Assembly: GCF_900544955.1 (NCBI RefSeq)
Contig: NZ_UQXD01000016.1
Span: 1-45,019, forward strand
DNA length: 45,019 bases
DNA from: an uncultured Oscillibacter sp.
GTDB lineage: Bacteria > Bacillota > Clostridia > Oscillospirales > Oscillospiraceae
Direction: 5' to 3'
Shown here: one piece after another, positions 8,595 through 16,428 of the stretch
Position numbering within the stretch: the stretch's first letter is position 1
Layout of the letters: every line of letters starts with the position of its first letter
Made by a program: the position numbers and the translations under genes
The notes under the pieces: generated by a model
Told to the model about the DNA's origin: nothing
Database searches by the model: none
Seen by the model: the letters and a program-made list of their open reading frames with translations, nothing else

Positions 8595-9461
8595 TCAAAG
8601 GGGGGCGCCGCCCTCCCACAGGACGCGGACCGCCTCGGCGGAGCGGCGGCCGGCAAAATAGCCGGACTGCCACAGCGCCCGGAGCACCTCCACGTCCCGC
8701 TCCGTCCGGGAGCAGCCCAGGGTGTCCTCCGGCGCGATGACCAGGGCGCCGCCCGCCGCCTCCAAGGCGAAGAGGGCCGCCCGGCTCTCGTTGTAAGCCG
8801 TCGCCCGGCGGCGCATGGTCTCCAGAAACCGGGGGTATTTGCGGAAGGTCCGCTCCAGCACCGGGAGGCTCCGGTCCGTCTCCTTGCGGTAGTCCCGCTC
8901 CCGGGTCAGGACCACCACCAGCCGGTCGCAGCCCAGCTCCAGGGCGCGGCGCCAGGGGATGGGATCGGCGCAGCCGCCGTCCAGATAGGGCTGGCCGCCG
9001 ATGTGGAACACCGGGAACATCAGGGGAATGGCGCAGGTGGCCTCCAGCAGCAGGTTGGGGCTGTCCCGCCGGGGGACGGGCAGGTAGTCCGCCCGGCCGG
9101 TGTCCAGATTGGTGACCACCGCCTCCACCGTGCCGGGGTAGGCGTCGAAGGTGTCGTAGTCAAAGGGGAGGAGCTGGTTGGGGATGGTCTCGTAGGAGAA
9201 TTTCAGCCCGAAGTAGCACCGGTTCTCCCGGTCGGCCAGGTTCCGCCAGCCCATGTAGCGGCGGTCATTGGCAAAGGTGGTCAGCAGTTTCAGGTTCCGG
9301 CGGCTCTGCCGGGAGAGGTAGCTGACGCCGTAGGCAATGCCGGCGGAGACGCCGATGGTGTAGTCCGGCAGGGGCAGCCCCCCGTCCAAAAAGGCGTCCA
9401 GCACGCCGGCGGAAAAGATGGTCCGCAGGGCGCCGCCCTCCAGAACCAGACCGGTTTTCAT
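8595..9461 (-). CDS. patatin-like phospholipase/esterase family protein
   Basis: This is a 288-residue predicted lipid acyl hydrolase. The nucleophile elbow is G-V-S-A-G (IGVSAGIAYG near residues 37-46) and the catalytic Asp lies in DGGCADPIP near 163. The oxyanion glycine stretch is LEGGALRTIF at the N-terminus. No signal peptide is visible, so it is probably cytosolic, as for many bacterial patatins. It lies 30 bp after a small XRE-type regulator in the same direction. The substrate is unknown. Confidence 0.87.
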   Translation of the reverse strand: MKTGLVLEGGALRTIFSAGVLDAFLDGGLPLPDYTIGVSAGIAYGVSYLSRQSRRNLKLLTTFANDRRYMGWRNLADRENRCYFGLKFSYETIPNQLLPFDYDTFDAYPGTVEAVVTNLDTGRADYLPVPRRDSPNLLLEATCAIPLMFPVFHIGGQPYLDGGCADPIPWRRALELGCDRLVVVLTRERDYRKETDRSLPVLERTFRKYPRFLETMRRRATAYNESRAALFALEAAGGALVIAPEDTLGCSRTERDVEVLRALWQSGYFAGRRSAEAVRVLWEGGAPL

Positions 9462-9491
9462 ACAAGGTCACTTCCTTTGAAGAAATGGAAC

Positions 9492-9722
9492 TCACACTTG
9501 GAAAAAGGCGTCGTACTCCACGCCCAGGACCTGCTTGAGCGCCTGAAGGTCGCCGGCCTTGATGTTCCGGCGGCCGGACTCGATGCCCGCCAGGGTGCTG
9601 CGGGACATCAGGCTCCCCAGCAGCTGGAGCTGCTGGGCCACCTGGGACTGGGTCATGTGCCGGGCCAGGCGGGCCGCCCGGATGTTTCGCCCCAGCGGAA
9701 TGTCCTGGATCAGACACTGCAT
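9492..9722 (-). CDS. small XRE-family helix-turn-helix regulator
   Basis: This 76-residue protein is almost all DNA-binding domain: NIRAARLARHMTQSQVAQQL, a spacer, then STLAGIESGRRNIKAGDLQALKQVLG. I start at the ATG at 9720-9722 because AAAGGAGGG precedes it. The longer open frame upstream is a shadow. It heads a likely operon with the patatin-like gene. A TATAAT-like -10 lies at 9771-9776 (complement) without a convincing -35. Confidence 0.85.
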   Translation of the reverse strand: MQCLIQDIPLGRNIRAARLARHMTQSQVAQQLQLLGSLMSRSTLAGIESGRRNIKAGDLQALKQVLGVEYDAFFQV

Positions 9723-9966
9723 GGAAAGCCCTCCTTTTTCGCCGGCGACGGCGGAGTGGATTCTTTTCCAATTATACCGGAACCGGCCGAAAAGATTGTG
9801 ACCAATCCGTAACATTTTCCGCAGGATGCCAAAAACCCGCCCCTGTGAAGAAACCGCTAAAATCCCAAAAGCGGGCCATTTCGCGTGGAGAAGCCCCTCC
9901 AAATATGGTATCATGGAACACACGAGGCTTTTGTCGGCTTTTGGAATGTTTGTGGAGGTGAAGCGA

Positions 9967-11508
9967 TTGGGCGTCCTGCGGACGGAGTGGCGGGAGAGTG
10001 CGGGCCAGACCAAGACCATCCTGGGGGAGAAGATGCGGGAGGCCCTGGCCTCCGTGCTGCCCATCACCGCCATCGTGCTGGTGCTGTGCTTCACGGTGGC
10101 GCCGGTGCCGGTGGAGGTGCTGCTGGCCTTTCTCATCGGCGCGGTGCTGCTGATTGCCGGCATGGGGCTGTTCACCCTGGGGGCGGAGACCGCCATGATC
10201 CCCATCGGCGAGCGGGTGGGCGCCCGGATGACCCGATCCCGGAAGCTGTGGGTGGTGGTGTCGGTGAGCTTTCTCATCGGCGTGGTCATCACCGTGTCGG
10301 AGCCGGACCTCCAGGTGCTGGCGGAGCAGGTGCCCGGCGTGCCCAACGCCCATCTGGTGGGGGCCGTGGCGGTGGGCGTGGGGATATTCCTGGTGGTCGC
10401 CCTGCTGCGGATTTTGTTCCGGGTGCCTTTGCGATGGCTGCTGATCGTGTCCTACGCGGCGGTGTTTCCCCTGGCGGCCCTGGTGCCCGGGGACTTCCTG
10501 GCCATCGCCTTCGACTCCGGCGGCGTCACCACCGGGCCCATGACGGTGCCCTTCATCATGGCCCTGGGCCTGGGCGTCTCCTCCATCCGCAGCGACAAGG
10601 ACGCCGCCCAGGACAGCTTCGGCCTGGTGGCACTGTGCTCCGTGGGGCCCATCCTGGCGGTGCTGGTGCTGGCCATGCTGTACCCCGCCGCCGGGACCTA
10701 CGTGCCCGCGGCGGCGCCGGAGGCGGCGGACAGCCGGATGCTGTGGCACCTGTTCCAGGAGGGGCTGCCGGAGTACGCCCGGGAGGTGGCGGTGTGCCTG
10801 GCGCCCATCGCGGCGTTCTTCGCGGTGTTCCAGGTGGTGTCTTTGCGGCTGAAGCGAAAAAAAGTGTTGAAAATCATCGTGGGCCTTCTGTATACTGGTA
10901 TGGGGCTGGTGCTCTTTCTCACCGGCGTCAACGTGGGCTTTCTGCCGGCGGGGACCTACCTGGGCCGCCAGATCGCCGGACTGACGTACAGCTGGGTGCT
11001 GGTGCCCATCGGGATGCTGATGGGCTGGTTCATCGTCCAGGCGGAGCCGGCGGTCCACGTGCTGAACCGGCAGGTGGAGGAGATCACCTCCGGAGCCATC
11101 CCCGGCAAGGCCATGAGCACCAGCTTGTCCATCGGTGTGGCGGTGTCCATCGGGCTGGCCATGACCCGGGTGCTGACCGGTATCTCCATCTTCACTTTTT
11201 TGGTGCCGGGGTACCTGGCGGCCATTGTGCTGTCTTTCTTCGTGCCCAGCATCTTCACCTCCATCGCCTTTGACTCCGGCGGCGTGGCCTCCGGCCCCAT
11301 GACGGCCACCTTCCTGCTGCCCTTTGCCATGGGTGCCTGCGAGGCGCTGGGGGGAAACGTGGTCACCGACGCCTTCGGCGTGGTGGCCATGGTGGCCATG
11401 ACGCCGCTGCTGACCATTCAGCTGCTGGGCCTGGTCTACCAGCGGAAGCTGGCGAAGGCCGCCCCGGCGGAGGAGCGGCCGGCGGACGAGGAGATCATCG
11501 AACTTTGA
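9967..11508 (+). CDS. DUF1538 family integral membrane protein
   Basis: This is a polytopic protein of about 513 residues with a clear internal duplication. AFDSGGVTTGPMTVPFIMALGLGV (near 180-200) and AFDSGGVASGPMTATFLLPFAMG (near 435-455) are the signature loops of the two halves. The family is thought to be a transporter, but the substrate is unknown to me. I chose the TTG at 9967 because GGAGGTG lies 8 nt upstream. An open frame continues to 9826 without a better start. The next gene encodes a tandem PII-like protein, a recurrent partner, which suggests signal-controlled transport. Confidence 0.82.
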   Translation: MGVLRTEWRESAGQTKTILGEKMREALASVLPITAIVLVLCFTVAPVPVEVLLAFLIGAVLLIAGMGLFTLGAETAMIPIGERVGARMTRSRKLWVVVSVSFLIGVVITVSEPDLQVLAEQVPGVPNAHLVGAVAVGVGIFLVVALLRILFRVPLRWLLIVSYAAVFPLAALVPGDFLAIAFDSGGVTTGPMTVPFIMALGLGVSSIRSDKDAAQDSFGLVALCSVGPILAVLVLAMLYPAAGTYVPAAAPEAADSRMLWHLFQEGLPEYAREVAVCLAPIAAFFAVFQVVSLRLKRKKVLKIIVGLLYTGMGLVLFLTGVNVGFLPAGTYLGRQIAGLTYSWVLVPIGMLMGWFIVQAEPAVHVLNRQVEEITSGAIPGKAMSTSLSIGVAVSIGLAMTRVLTGISIFTFLVPGYLAAIVLSFFVPSIFTSIAFDSGGVASGPMTATFLLPFAMGACEALGGNVVTDAFGVVAMVAMTPLLTIQLLGLVYQRKLAKAAPAEERPADEEIIEL

Positions 11509-11546
11509 ACAATTGGAACGAACGGCCGGAAGGGGGGACGCGTGGC

Positions 11547-12212
11547 ATGGACGGCGCTGTGCTTGTCATCACCATCACAGACCGCAGCCGCAGCGGGGAA
11601 TTTGCGGCCTGGTATCAGGCCCAGGGCATCCCCCTGGTGCTGACGGCCTTCGGGCAGGGAACCGCCACCACGGAGATTTTGGACTGCCTGGGCCTGGAGG
11701 CCGCGGAGAAGGCGGTGCTGCTGTGCGTGGCGCCTCGGTCGCCCCGCCTGGTGCGGCAGGCGGCCCGGGACTTGTGGCTGGACGTGCCGGGCCGGGGCAT
11801 TTTGCTGACGGTGCCGGTGTCCAGCATCGGCGGCGCGGCGGCCCGGGACTATCTGCTGCAAAAGGAGGCGGAGGCGCACATGGAACGAGAGGGGACCCAC
11901 GAGCTGATCGTGGTCATCACAAACCAGGGCCACACGGACCTGGTGATGGACGCCGCCCGGGAGGCCGGGGCCACCGGCGGCACCGCGGTCCACGCCAAGG
12001 GCACCGGCACGGACTTGGCGAAGAAGTTTTTCGGCGTGTCCATTGCCTCGGAGAAGGAACTGGTGTTCATCCTGGCCCGGGCAGAGGACCGCAGGCCCAT
12101 TATGAAGGCGGTCATGGCCCAGGCGGGGATGCAGACGGAGGCCCAGTCCCTGGTGTTCTCCCTGCCCGTCAGCGACATCGCGGGACTGCGCCGCCTGGAC
12201 GGGGACGCGTGA
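11547..12212 (+). CDS. tandem PII-like (GlnB/GlnK-fold) signalling protein
   Basis: This 221-residue cytosolic protein is made of two PII-like repeats. The first (about 1-105) contains VLVITITDRSRSGEF and the second (about 115-221) ELIVVITNQGHTDLVMDAAREAGATGG. Repeat 2 ends with AQSLVFSLPVSDIAGL, like the last strand of PII proteins. PII proteins bind nucleotides or metabolites and gate membrane transporters, and this one directly follows a DUF1538 protein. The ATG at 11547 has an AAGGGGGG Shine-Dalgarno. A TTG at 11505 overlapping the upstream stop is an alternative start. Confidence 0.75.
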   Translation: MDGAVLVITITDRSRSGEFAAWYQAQGIPLVLTAFGQGTATTEILDCLGLEAAEKAVLLCVAPRSPRLVRQAARDLWLDVPGRGILLTVPVSSIGGAAARDYLLQKEAEAHMEREGTHELIVVITNQGHTDLVMDAAREAGATGGTAVHAKGTGTDLAKKFFGVSIASEKELVFILARAEDRRPIMKAVMAQAGMQTEAQSLVFSLPVSDIAGLRRLDGDA

Positions 12213-12240
12213 TCCCACAGGAGAGATCCGTTTGAACAAT

Positions 12241-12271
12241 GAGGGGCCGCAGCCTTTGGTTGCGGCCCCTC
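12241..12271 (+). terminator. terminator 1 after the PII-like gene
   Basis: GAGGGGCCGCA (12241-12251) pairs with TGCGGCCCCTC (12261-12271). There is no strong T-run, so it may be an mRNA 3'-end hairpin. Confidence 0.6.
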
Positions 12272-12300
12272 GTCTGCGGAGGACAGGGAGACAGGCGCCG

Positions 12301-12343
12301 AATCAAAAAGAAGCCCCGCCGCAGGCGGGGCTTCTTTTTGATT
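12301..12343. terminator. bidirectional terminator 2 with a perfect 20-bp stem
   Basis: 12301-12320 pairs perfectly with 12324-12343 around a GCA loop. A- and T-rich flanks on both sides make it a strong terminator in either direction. The following 12344-12460 is GC-rich and non-coding with smaller inverted repeats. From about 12460 the DNA turns AT-rich. Confidence 0.85.
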
Positions 12344-12523
12344 CGGGCATTTGGGAGGAAGCACCGGGCAAAGCGCTTCCCGCATCCCCCGTCCCACCCA
12401 CGGCGAAGCCCAACGGCGTGGGTGCATGGCCTCGCGTTGACCAAAAAGTTGTAAGTCACAAATTCTTGATATGCAATGATAGGCTGCCTTCAGAAATCAA
12501 TGGTATTAATCACGTTGTTTCAA

Positions 12524-12552
12524 TTGATCCAGGATATAAAATGTGATAAAAT
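12524..12552 (+). promoter_or_regulatory. promoter of the AT-rich orphan gene
   Basis: TTGATC (12524-12529), 17 bp, TAAAAT (12547-12552), in DNA much richer in A+T than the flanks. Confidence 0.6.
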
Positions 12553-12622
12553 TAAACAAAATTCATCAAAAATTTAAAAGTGGTCTATGCTGATTGCTGA
12601 AACTAAAGGGGATGAATGAATT

Positions 12623-14284
12623 ATGCCAGGCTTGAATTCAACCATGTTTTATAAAGTCAAGTTTTCCATTTCTGGAAAGGATGCTGAGACCGATATTTTA
12701 TGGAAGATTATCATGCACATTAAAAGTTGGCAGAGCAAGAAGTGCGCGAAACGGCATCTGATTATTACAAAAACGCTTCAGGACTGGAGCCAACTGAAAT
12801 GGGGAGGGCAGATTTCTTCTATAGATAACAGTGTTTATATCAAATCGGAATATTTCAACTGTAGAGAAAATGAGAGCCAGTATTGGGCTTGCCAAGTCAT
12901 TGAAAATTTGCAGCCTCAACCAGGGTGTGCCAACCGGGAATGGGTTACGGAAATCGGCTATGAACAGGAGTCGAGGGATGTAGCGGTTTTCTCTTGCGTC
13001 GTTTCCTACAGTGACCGGGCAGGGTTTATCGGTCCCTATATGGATACGCCGGAGCCCAGTATTCCAAATCTCATCCGAAATATCATTGCGGATAAGGAGA
13101 TCCGTGCCTTTTGCGGCTCGGATACTTTGACAGGTAACGCCAAACAACTAAAAGCCGGGGACTGGCCAGAATTGTATGCGAAGATCAATGATCCGAATCG
13201 GCAGCTTCCCTATGTATTTATCAGCCCCCAAATTGTAAATAGAGAGACTGGGGAGAGTATCCATCTAATTCAAGCAGCACCGCTGGCCGACAAACTCTTT
13301 GGAAATGCCTTAATTTTCTATACCTCTGCTCCGGAATTTTCTCAAGAAATGCAGTATATGAACGATACATACGCCTGCTATGGGGGAGCACTCCGAGTCT
13401 ATCAACCAAATACATTTGATTCAACGAAGCACCGTTATTTAAGTGCACGAGATATCGAGACCTATGGAGAGGAGCGAGTGGTTTCCTTCCTGGTGCGGGC
13501 TTTCGCCCAGAATGTCCACTTTTATGACTCCTTTTTCTGCCTGGACGAGTGCCGAAAAAAGAAGGCAGAATACAATCGGAACAAACGTCTGGAGGCACTT
13601 CGAGCGACGCATCAGGAACAGTTGAATCAGATGGAGACTGAGAAAACCGCTACTTTTGATTTGGCGATTCAGGAAGAAGAAAAATACCTAAGAGCAGAGG
13701 CAGAGCTTGAGCAACTACAGCAGAGCATCGATGAAGAACGGCAGAAAAACTTTAGCCTGAGGAGCCAAGTGGAGCAAATGCAAGCGGCAGCTGAAGAAAA
13801 CAGCAGTCTTCGACTTGCTTTGGATGCTCGCTTGGATGTGTCGCTGTTGCCTGGAACGGTAGAGGCTGTCGTCACATACTTTGCTCAGATGTTTGCAGAC
13901 AAACTTGTTTTTACTAACGATGCCCTCAGATCAATCAAGGATTGTACTTTAGCACCGGAGGAGTTATGGAAAGACTTTTTTGCTCTTGCAAATACAATGC
14001 GGGATCTTTACAAAACAGGTAGTGGAGATATCTTTTCAGTCTTTCACGAGAGAACCGGGATTGAGGCAAAGCGAGGAGAAGGTGCTGCGACCAGAAGTGA
14101 CAAAAAACTTATGAAACAGTTTGAAACAGATTTGAACGGGGAGATTGTTGATATCGAAGCACATATTACCTATCCCAAACAGAAACAAAGTATCCACTTC
14201 GGCTACTCTGAAAAACTAAAGAAGCTGGTGATCGGACACTGTGGCGAGCATCTGGACAACTATTCTACCCGTAAGATAAAATAA
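12623..14284 (+). CDS. AT-rich orphan gene, unknown function (possible defence gene)
   Basis: This 553-residue soluble protein is one I do not recognise. The N-terminal part (about 1-220) is mixed alpha/beta. Residues about 307-400 are a charged coiled coil (RKKKAEYNRNKRLEAL through SLRSQVEQMQAAAEENSSL). The C-terminal part ends SIHFGYSEKLKKLVIGHCGEHL, a beta-rich pattern I associate with RelE-like folds and defence-associated proteins, from memory only. The gene has far lower GC and different codon use from its neighbours, its own promoter, no operon partner, and lies just beyond the 3' end of a tRNA-Ser gene. These are signs of horizontal gain. The first in-frame ATG (12623) has AAAGGGG 11 nt upstream. 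An ATG at residue 8 is possible. Confidence 0.7.
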   Translation: MPGLNSTMFYKVKFSISGKDAETDILWKIIMHIKSWQSKKCAKRHLIITKTLQDWSQLKWGGQISSIDNSVYIKSEYFNCRENESQYWACQVIENLQPQPGCANREWVTEIGYEQESRDVAVFSCVVSYSDRAGFIGPYMDTPEPSIPNLIRNIIADKEIRAFCGSDTLTGNAKQLKAGDWPELYAKINDPNRQLPYVFISPQIVNRETGESIHLIQAAPLADKLFGNALIFYTSAPEFSQEMQYMNDTYACYGGALRVYQPNTFDSTKHRYLSARDIETYGEERVVSFLVRAFAQNVHFYDSFFCLDECRKKKAEYNRNKRLEALRATHQEQLNQMETEKTATFDLAIQEEEKYLRAEAELEQLQQSIDEERQKNFSLRSQVEQMQAAAEENSSLRLALDARLDVSLLPGTVEAVVTYFAQMFADKLVFTNDALRSIKDCTLAPEELWKDFFALANTMRDLYKTGSGDIFSVFHERTGIEAKRGEGAATRSDKKLMKQFETDLNGEIVDIEAHITYPKQKQSIHFGYSEKLKKLVIGHCGEHLDNYSTRKIK

Positions 14285-14430
14285 GAAATGGCTTTAGTCA
14301 GTCCGATAGGTTTCACGAACGTAGTCGGATTGGCTGGGGCCGTTTGTAGCGAAGCAATTGCAAGTGCGCCGCAAATTTGGAGCCGTCAGCGGATAAGAGT
14401 GAATCAGGTGTTTGCTGTGCGGGGCGGAAC

Positions 14431-14474
14431 AAAAAAGAAGGAATTTTGTCAAATGACAAAATTCCTTCTTTTTT
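14431..14474. terminator. bidirectional terminator between the orphan gene and tRNA-Ser
   Basis: A perfect 20-bp stem (14431-14450 with 14455-14474) has an AAAT loop. It abuts the tRNA 3' end and serves tRNA-Ser on the minus strand. 14285-14430 shows no gene. Confidence 0.85.
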
Positions 14475-14565
14475 GGCGGAGAAGGAGGGATTCGAACCCT
14501 CGAGACCCTTTAGGGGCCTACATGATTTCCAATCATGCGCCCTCGACCAACTAGGCGACTTCTCC
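14474..14565 (-). tRNA. tRNA-Ser (anticodon GGA), CCA encoded
   Basis: Read on the minus strand, the molecule starts GGAGAAGTCGCC and ends CTTCTCCGCCA, giving a 7-bp acceptor stem and an encoded CCA. The anticodon loop is TTGGAAA (anticodon GGA) on a TGAT/ATCA stem. A long variable arm precedes the GGTTCGAATCC T-loop, as expected of a class II serine tRNA. The length of 92 nt is normal. Confidence 0.95.
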
Positions 14566-14628
14566 ATAACTGCCGGAGGCCCCCCAAAGGGAGACGCCGG
14601 CCCGCCGCCGCAGAGCGACAGCGTTATT

Positions 14629-14656
14629 ATTATAGCAGAGGGCGGCGGAAAGTCAA
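14629..14656 (-). promoter_or_regulatory. promoter of tRNA-Ser
   Basis: On the minus strand: TTGACT (14651-14656), 16 bp, TATAAT (14629-14634), with TGC before the -10. Confidence 0.75.
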
Positions 14657-14716
14657 GCCTAAAATACAAGTTTTTTCAAAAAAGGGCGGGGGGCTTCCGC
14701 CCTCCGCCCCCGCGCG

Positions 14717-14896
14717 TCAGCGCATTTCGGAAACGATGTTGTCCACGGCATGGTCCACGGCGACACCCAGCTTGTGAATGCTCTTCCCAACCTGCGTTTT
14801 CATGGGGTCCTTGCCGCCGGGCATCATCATTCCCACTGCGGCACCGGTCAATAATCCGGCGCCCATACCGACCCAAAATCCGGCACAGCTTTTCAT
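14717..14896 (-). CDS. small YtxH/glycine-zipper-like membrane-associated protein
   Basis: This 59-residue protein has one hydrophobic glycine/alanine-rich segment (GFWVGMGAGLLTGAAVGMMM) followed by a polar amphipathic tail (GKSIHKLGVAVDHAVDNIVSEMR). That layout resembles short YtxH-like proteins. The ATG at 14894-14896 has AAGGAG 8 nt upstream. A GTG at 14905 would be too close to it. Its function is unknown. Confidence 0.65.
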   Translation of the reverse strand: MKSCAGFWVGMGAGLLTGAAVGMMMPGGKDPMKTQVGKSIHKLGVAVDHAVDNIVSEMR

Positions 14897-14965
14897 TTCA
14901 GTCACTCCTTTTCCGGCTGGAGCTAGTATGACCCGGATTTCGCGAAAAAATCACCGAAAGCCGAT

Positions 14966-14994
14966 TTGCCAAAATGTGTGCAAAGGGCTATACT
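14966..14994 (+). promoter_or_regulatory. promoter of the phosphatase-acetyltransferase fusion gene
   Basis: TTGCCA (14966-14971), 17 bp, TATACT (14989-14994). Confidence 0.65.
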
Positions 14995-15027
14995 ACTCCT
15001 TGAAAATCATTTTTTTCAGGAGGCACT

Positions 15028-16137
15028 ATGACCAGCATCTATCTCATCCGCCACGCGGAGGCGGAGGGCAACCTCTACCGCATCGCCCAGGGCCAGTACG
15101 ACAGCATCCTCACCGACCGGGGCTGGCGCCAGGTCCGGGCGCTGGAGGAGCGGTTTGCCGGCGTGTCCATCGACGCCGTATACGCCAGCGACCTCTACCG
15201 CACCTGCGCCACCGCCGGCGCCGTCTGCAAGCCCCGGGGGCTGCCCCTCCACCGGCGGCGGGACCTGCGGGAGATCTGCGTGGGGGACTGGGAGCAGCGG
15301 ACCTGGGGGGAGATTTGCCGCCGGGATCCGGAGCAGATGGAGAATTTCAGCCATCACTTCACCCGCTGGCACGCGCCGGGGGCGGAGACCGCCGCCCAGG
15401 TCCGGGACCGGATGTGCGCCGCCCTCCGGGAGATCATCGCGGAAAACGAGGGCAAGACCGTGGCGGTATTCTCCCACGGATACGCCATCCGGGTGCTGCT
15501 GGCCACCCTCCAGGGCCTCACGCTGGAGCAGGCCGGCGAGACGCCCCACGGGGACAACACGGCGGTCTCCCTGCTGGAGGCGGCGGACGGCGCGGTGCGG
15601 GTGGTGTACCGGGACGACAACCGCCATCTCCAGATCCCGGCCTTTCTGGCGGGGGAGAAGGTCCATCGCCGGGCCACCGCGCTGGAGCCGGGGCTGTGGT
15701 TTGCGCCGCTGCGGCCGGCGGAGCAGGGGGCCTTTTTGGCGGCCTGCGCCGCGGAGGCCTGGGCGGACGCCGCCGAGGACCGGCCCTTCGACCCGGGGCA
15801 CCTGCTGGCGGACGCGGCAACCCGGCGGACGCTGGTGGGCTATTTGCAGGAGGAGCCGGTGGGCGTGGTGCAGTTGGGGCCGGAGCCGGGGTGGATCTCC
15901 CTGGCCTGCATCCGGCGGGGCCGCCGGGGCCGGGGCTTCGGCGTGCAGCTCATCGGCCAGGCGGTGCAGCACACCCGCCCCCTGGGCGGCGGGGCTTTGC
16001 GGGTGGCGCTGCCGGAGCGGTGCCCTTCCCGCCGCTTTTTCCAGGAGTACGGCTTCGCCCCCGCCGGACAGACGGCGGAGGGCCGGGAGGTGCTGGAGAA
16101 GGACATCGGCTTCCACCGGGAGTTTTTGGGAGAATAA
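15028..16137 (+). CDS. histidine phosphatase - GNAT acetyltransferase fusion
   Basis: This 369-residue protein has two enzyme domains. Residues about 1-205 are a phosphoglycerate-mutase-like histidine phosphatase. It has the phosphohistidine motif LIRHAEAEGN near residue 6, a catalytic acid region in LREICVGDWE, and SHGYAIR near residue 150 with the second His. Residues about 220-369 look like a GNAT N-acetyltransferase, with the acyl-CoA-binding RRGRRGRGFGVQLIGQAVQH near 295-315 and the final FFQEYGFAPAG. AGGAGG precedes the ATG. The substrates of both domains are unknown. The gene stands alone. Confidence 0.85.
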   Translation: MTSIYLIRHAEAEGNLYRIAQGQYDSILTDRGWRQVRALEERFAGVSIDAVYASDLYRTCATAGAVCKPRGLPLHRRRDLREICVGDWEQRTWGEICRRDPEQMENFSHHFTRWHAPGAETAAQVRDRMCAALREIIAENEGKTVAVFSHGYAIRVLLATLQGLTLEQAGETPHGDNTAVSLLEAADGAVRVVYRDDNRHLQIPAFLAGEKVHRRATALEPGLWFAPLRPAEQGAFLAACAAEAWADAAEDRPFDPGHLLADAATRRTLVGYLQEEPVGVVQLGPEPGWISLACIRRGRRGRGFGVQLIGQAVQHTRPLGGGALRVALPERCPSRRFFQEYGFAPAGQTAEGREVLEKDIGFHREFLGE

Positions 16138-16206
16138 GGAAAGGACGGGCCGCATATACTCCCTCTGCCGGGATGCCCGTCCCGCCGCCCCGGGCGCAGA
16201 TCGCCA

Positions 16207-16236
16207 TTGACAAAGGGACGGCAGGTCCGATATAAT
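16207..16236 (+). promoter_or_regulatory. promoter of the riboswitch-controlled antiporter gene
   Basis: Perfect consensus boxes TTGACA (16207-16212) and TATAAT (16231-16236) with an 18-bp spacer. Transcription would start near 16243, just before the riboswitch. Confidence 0.85.
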
Positions 16237-16246
16237 ATCCTTGGAA

Positions 16247-16342
16247 TAAAAGGGAGTAGCTTGCGCCGCCTGCGGCGCGGCGCGGTTCGTCAGCACGGCG
16301 GCGCAGGCCGTCCGGAACGCGCTGAAAAAGCGAGACTTTTAT
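16247..16342 (+). ncRNA. yybP-ykoY (manganese) riboswitch aptamer
   Basis: The leader has the conserved blocks of the yybP-ykoY class in order: AAAAGGGAGTAGC (16248-16260), GGTTCGTCAGCAC in the middle, CCGGAACGCGCTGA, and finally AAGCGAGACTTTT (16328-16340). These RNAs bind Mn2+ and usually switch on genes for Mn2+ export. The last block is also the 5' arm of the terminator at 16329-16408, so aptamer and terminator compete. This is the expected ON-switch geometry. Confidence 0.85.
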
Positions 16343-16408
16343 GGCACACGGCAGGGCCGGGGGAGACCCCGGCTGCTTGGGGAGCCAAAAAGTCTCGCTG
16401 ATTTTTTT
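16329..16408 (+). terminator. riboswitch expression platform (attenuator terminator)
   Basis: AGCGAGACTTTTATGGC (16329-16345) pairs with GCCAAAAAGTCTCGCT (16384-16399), enclosing a second GC-rich hairpin. It is followed by seven T residues at 16402-16408, only 20 nt before the start codon. Confidence 0.85.
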
Positions 16409-16428
16409 GGCGGAAAGGCAGGAAGGAC

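Noticed and set aside
8431..8673. 80-codon minus-strand ORF before the Na/Pi gene
   Set aside because: Composition is proline/arginine-rich shadow sequence overlapping the patatin-like gene and its terminator, with no ribosome-binding site.
12301..14565. Integration of the orphan gene into tRNA-Ser by a site-specific element
   Set aside because: I looked for a duplicated tRNA 3' end at the left edge (12340-12620) and found none, and there is no integrase. The tRNA neighbourhood is suggestive only.
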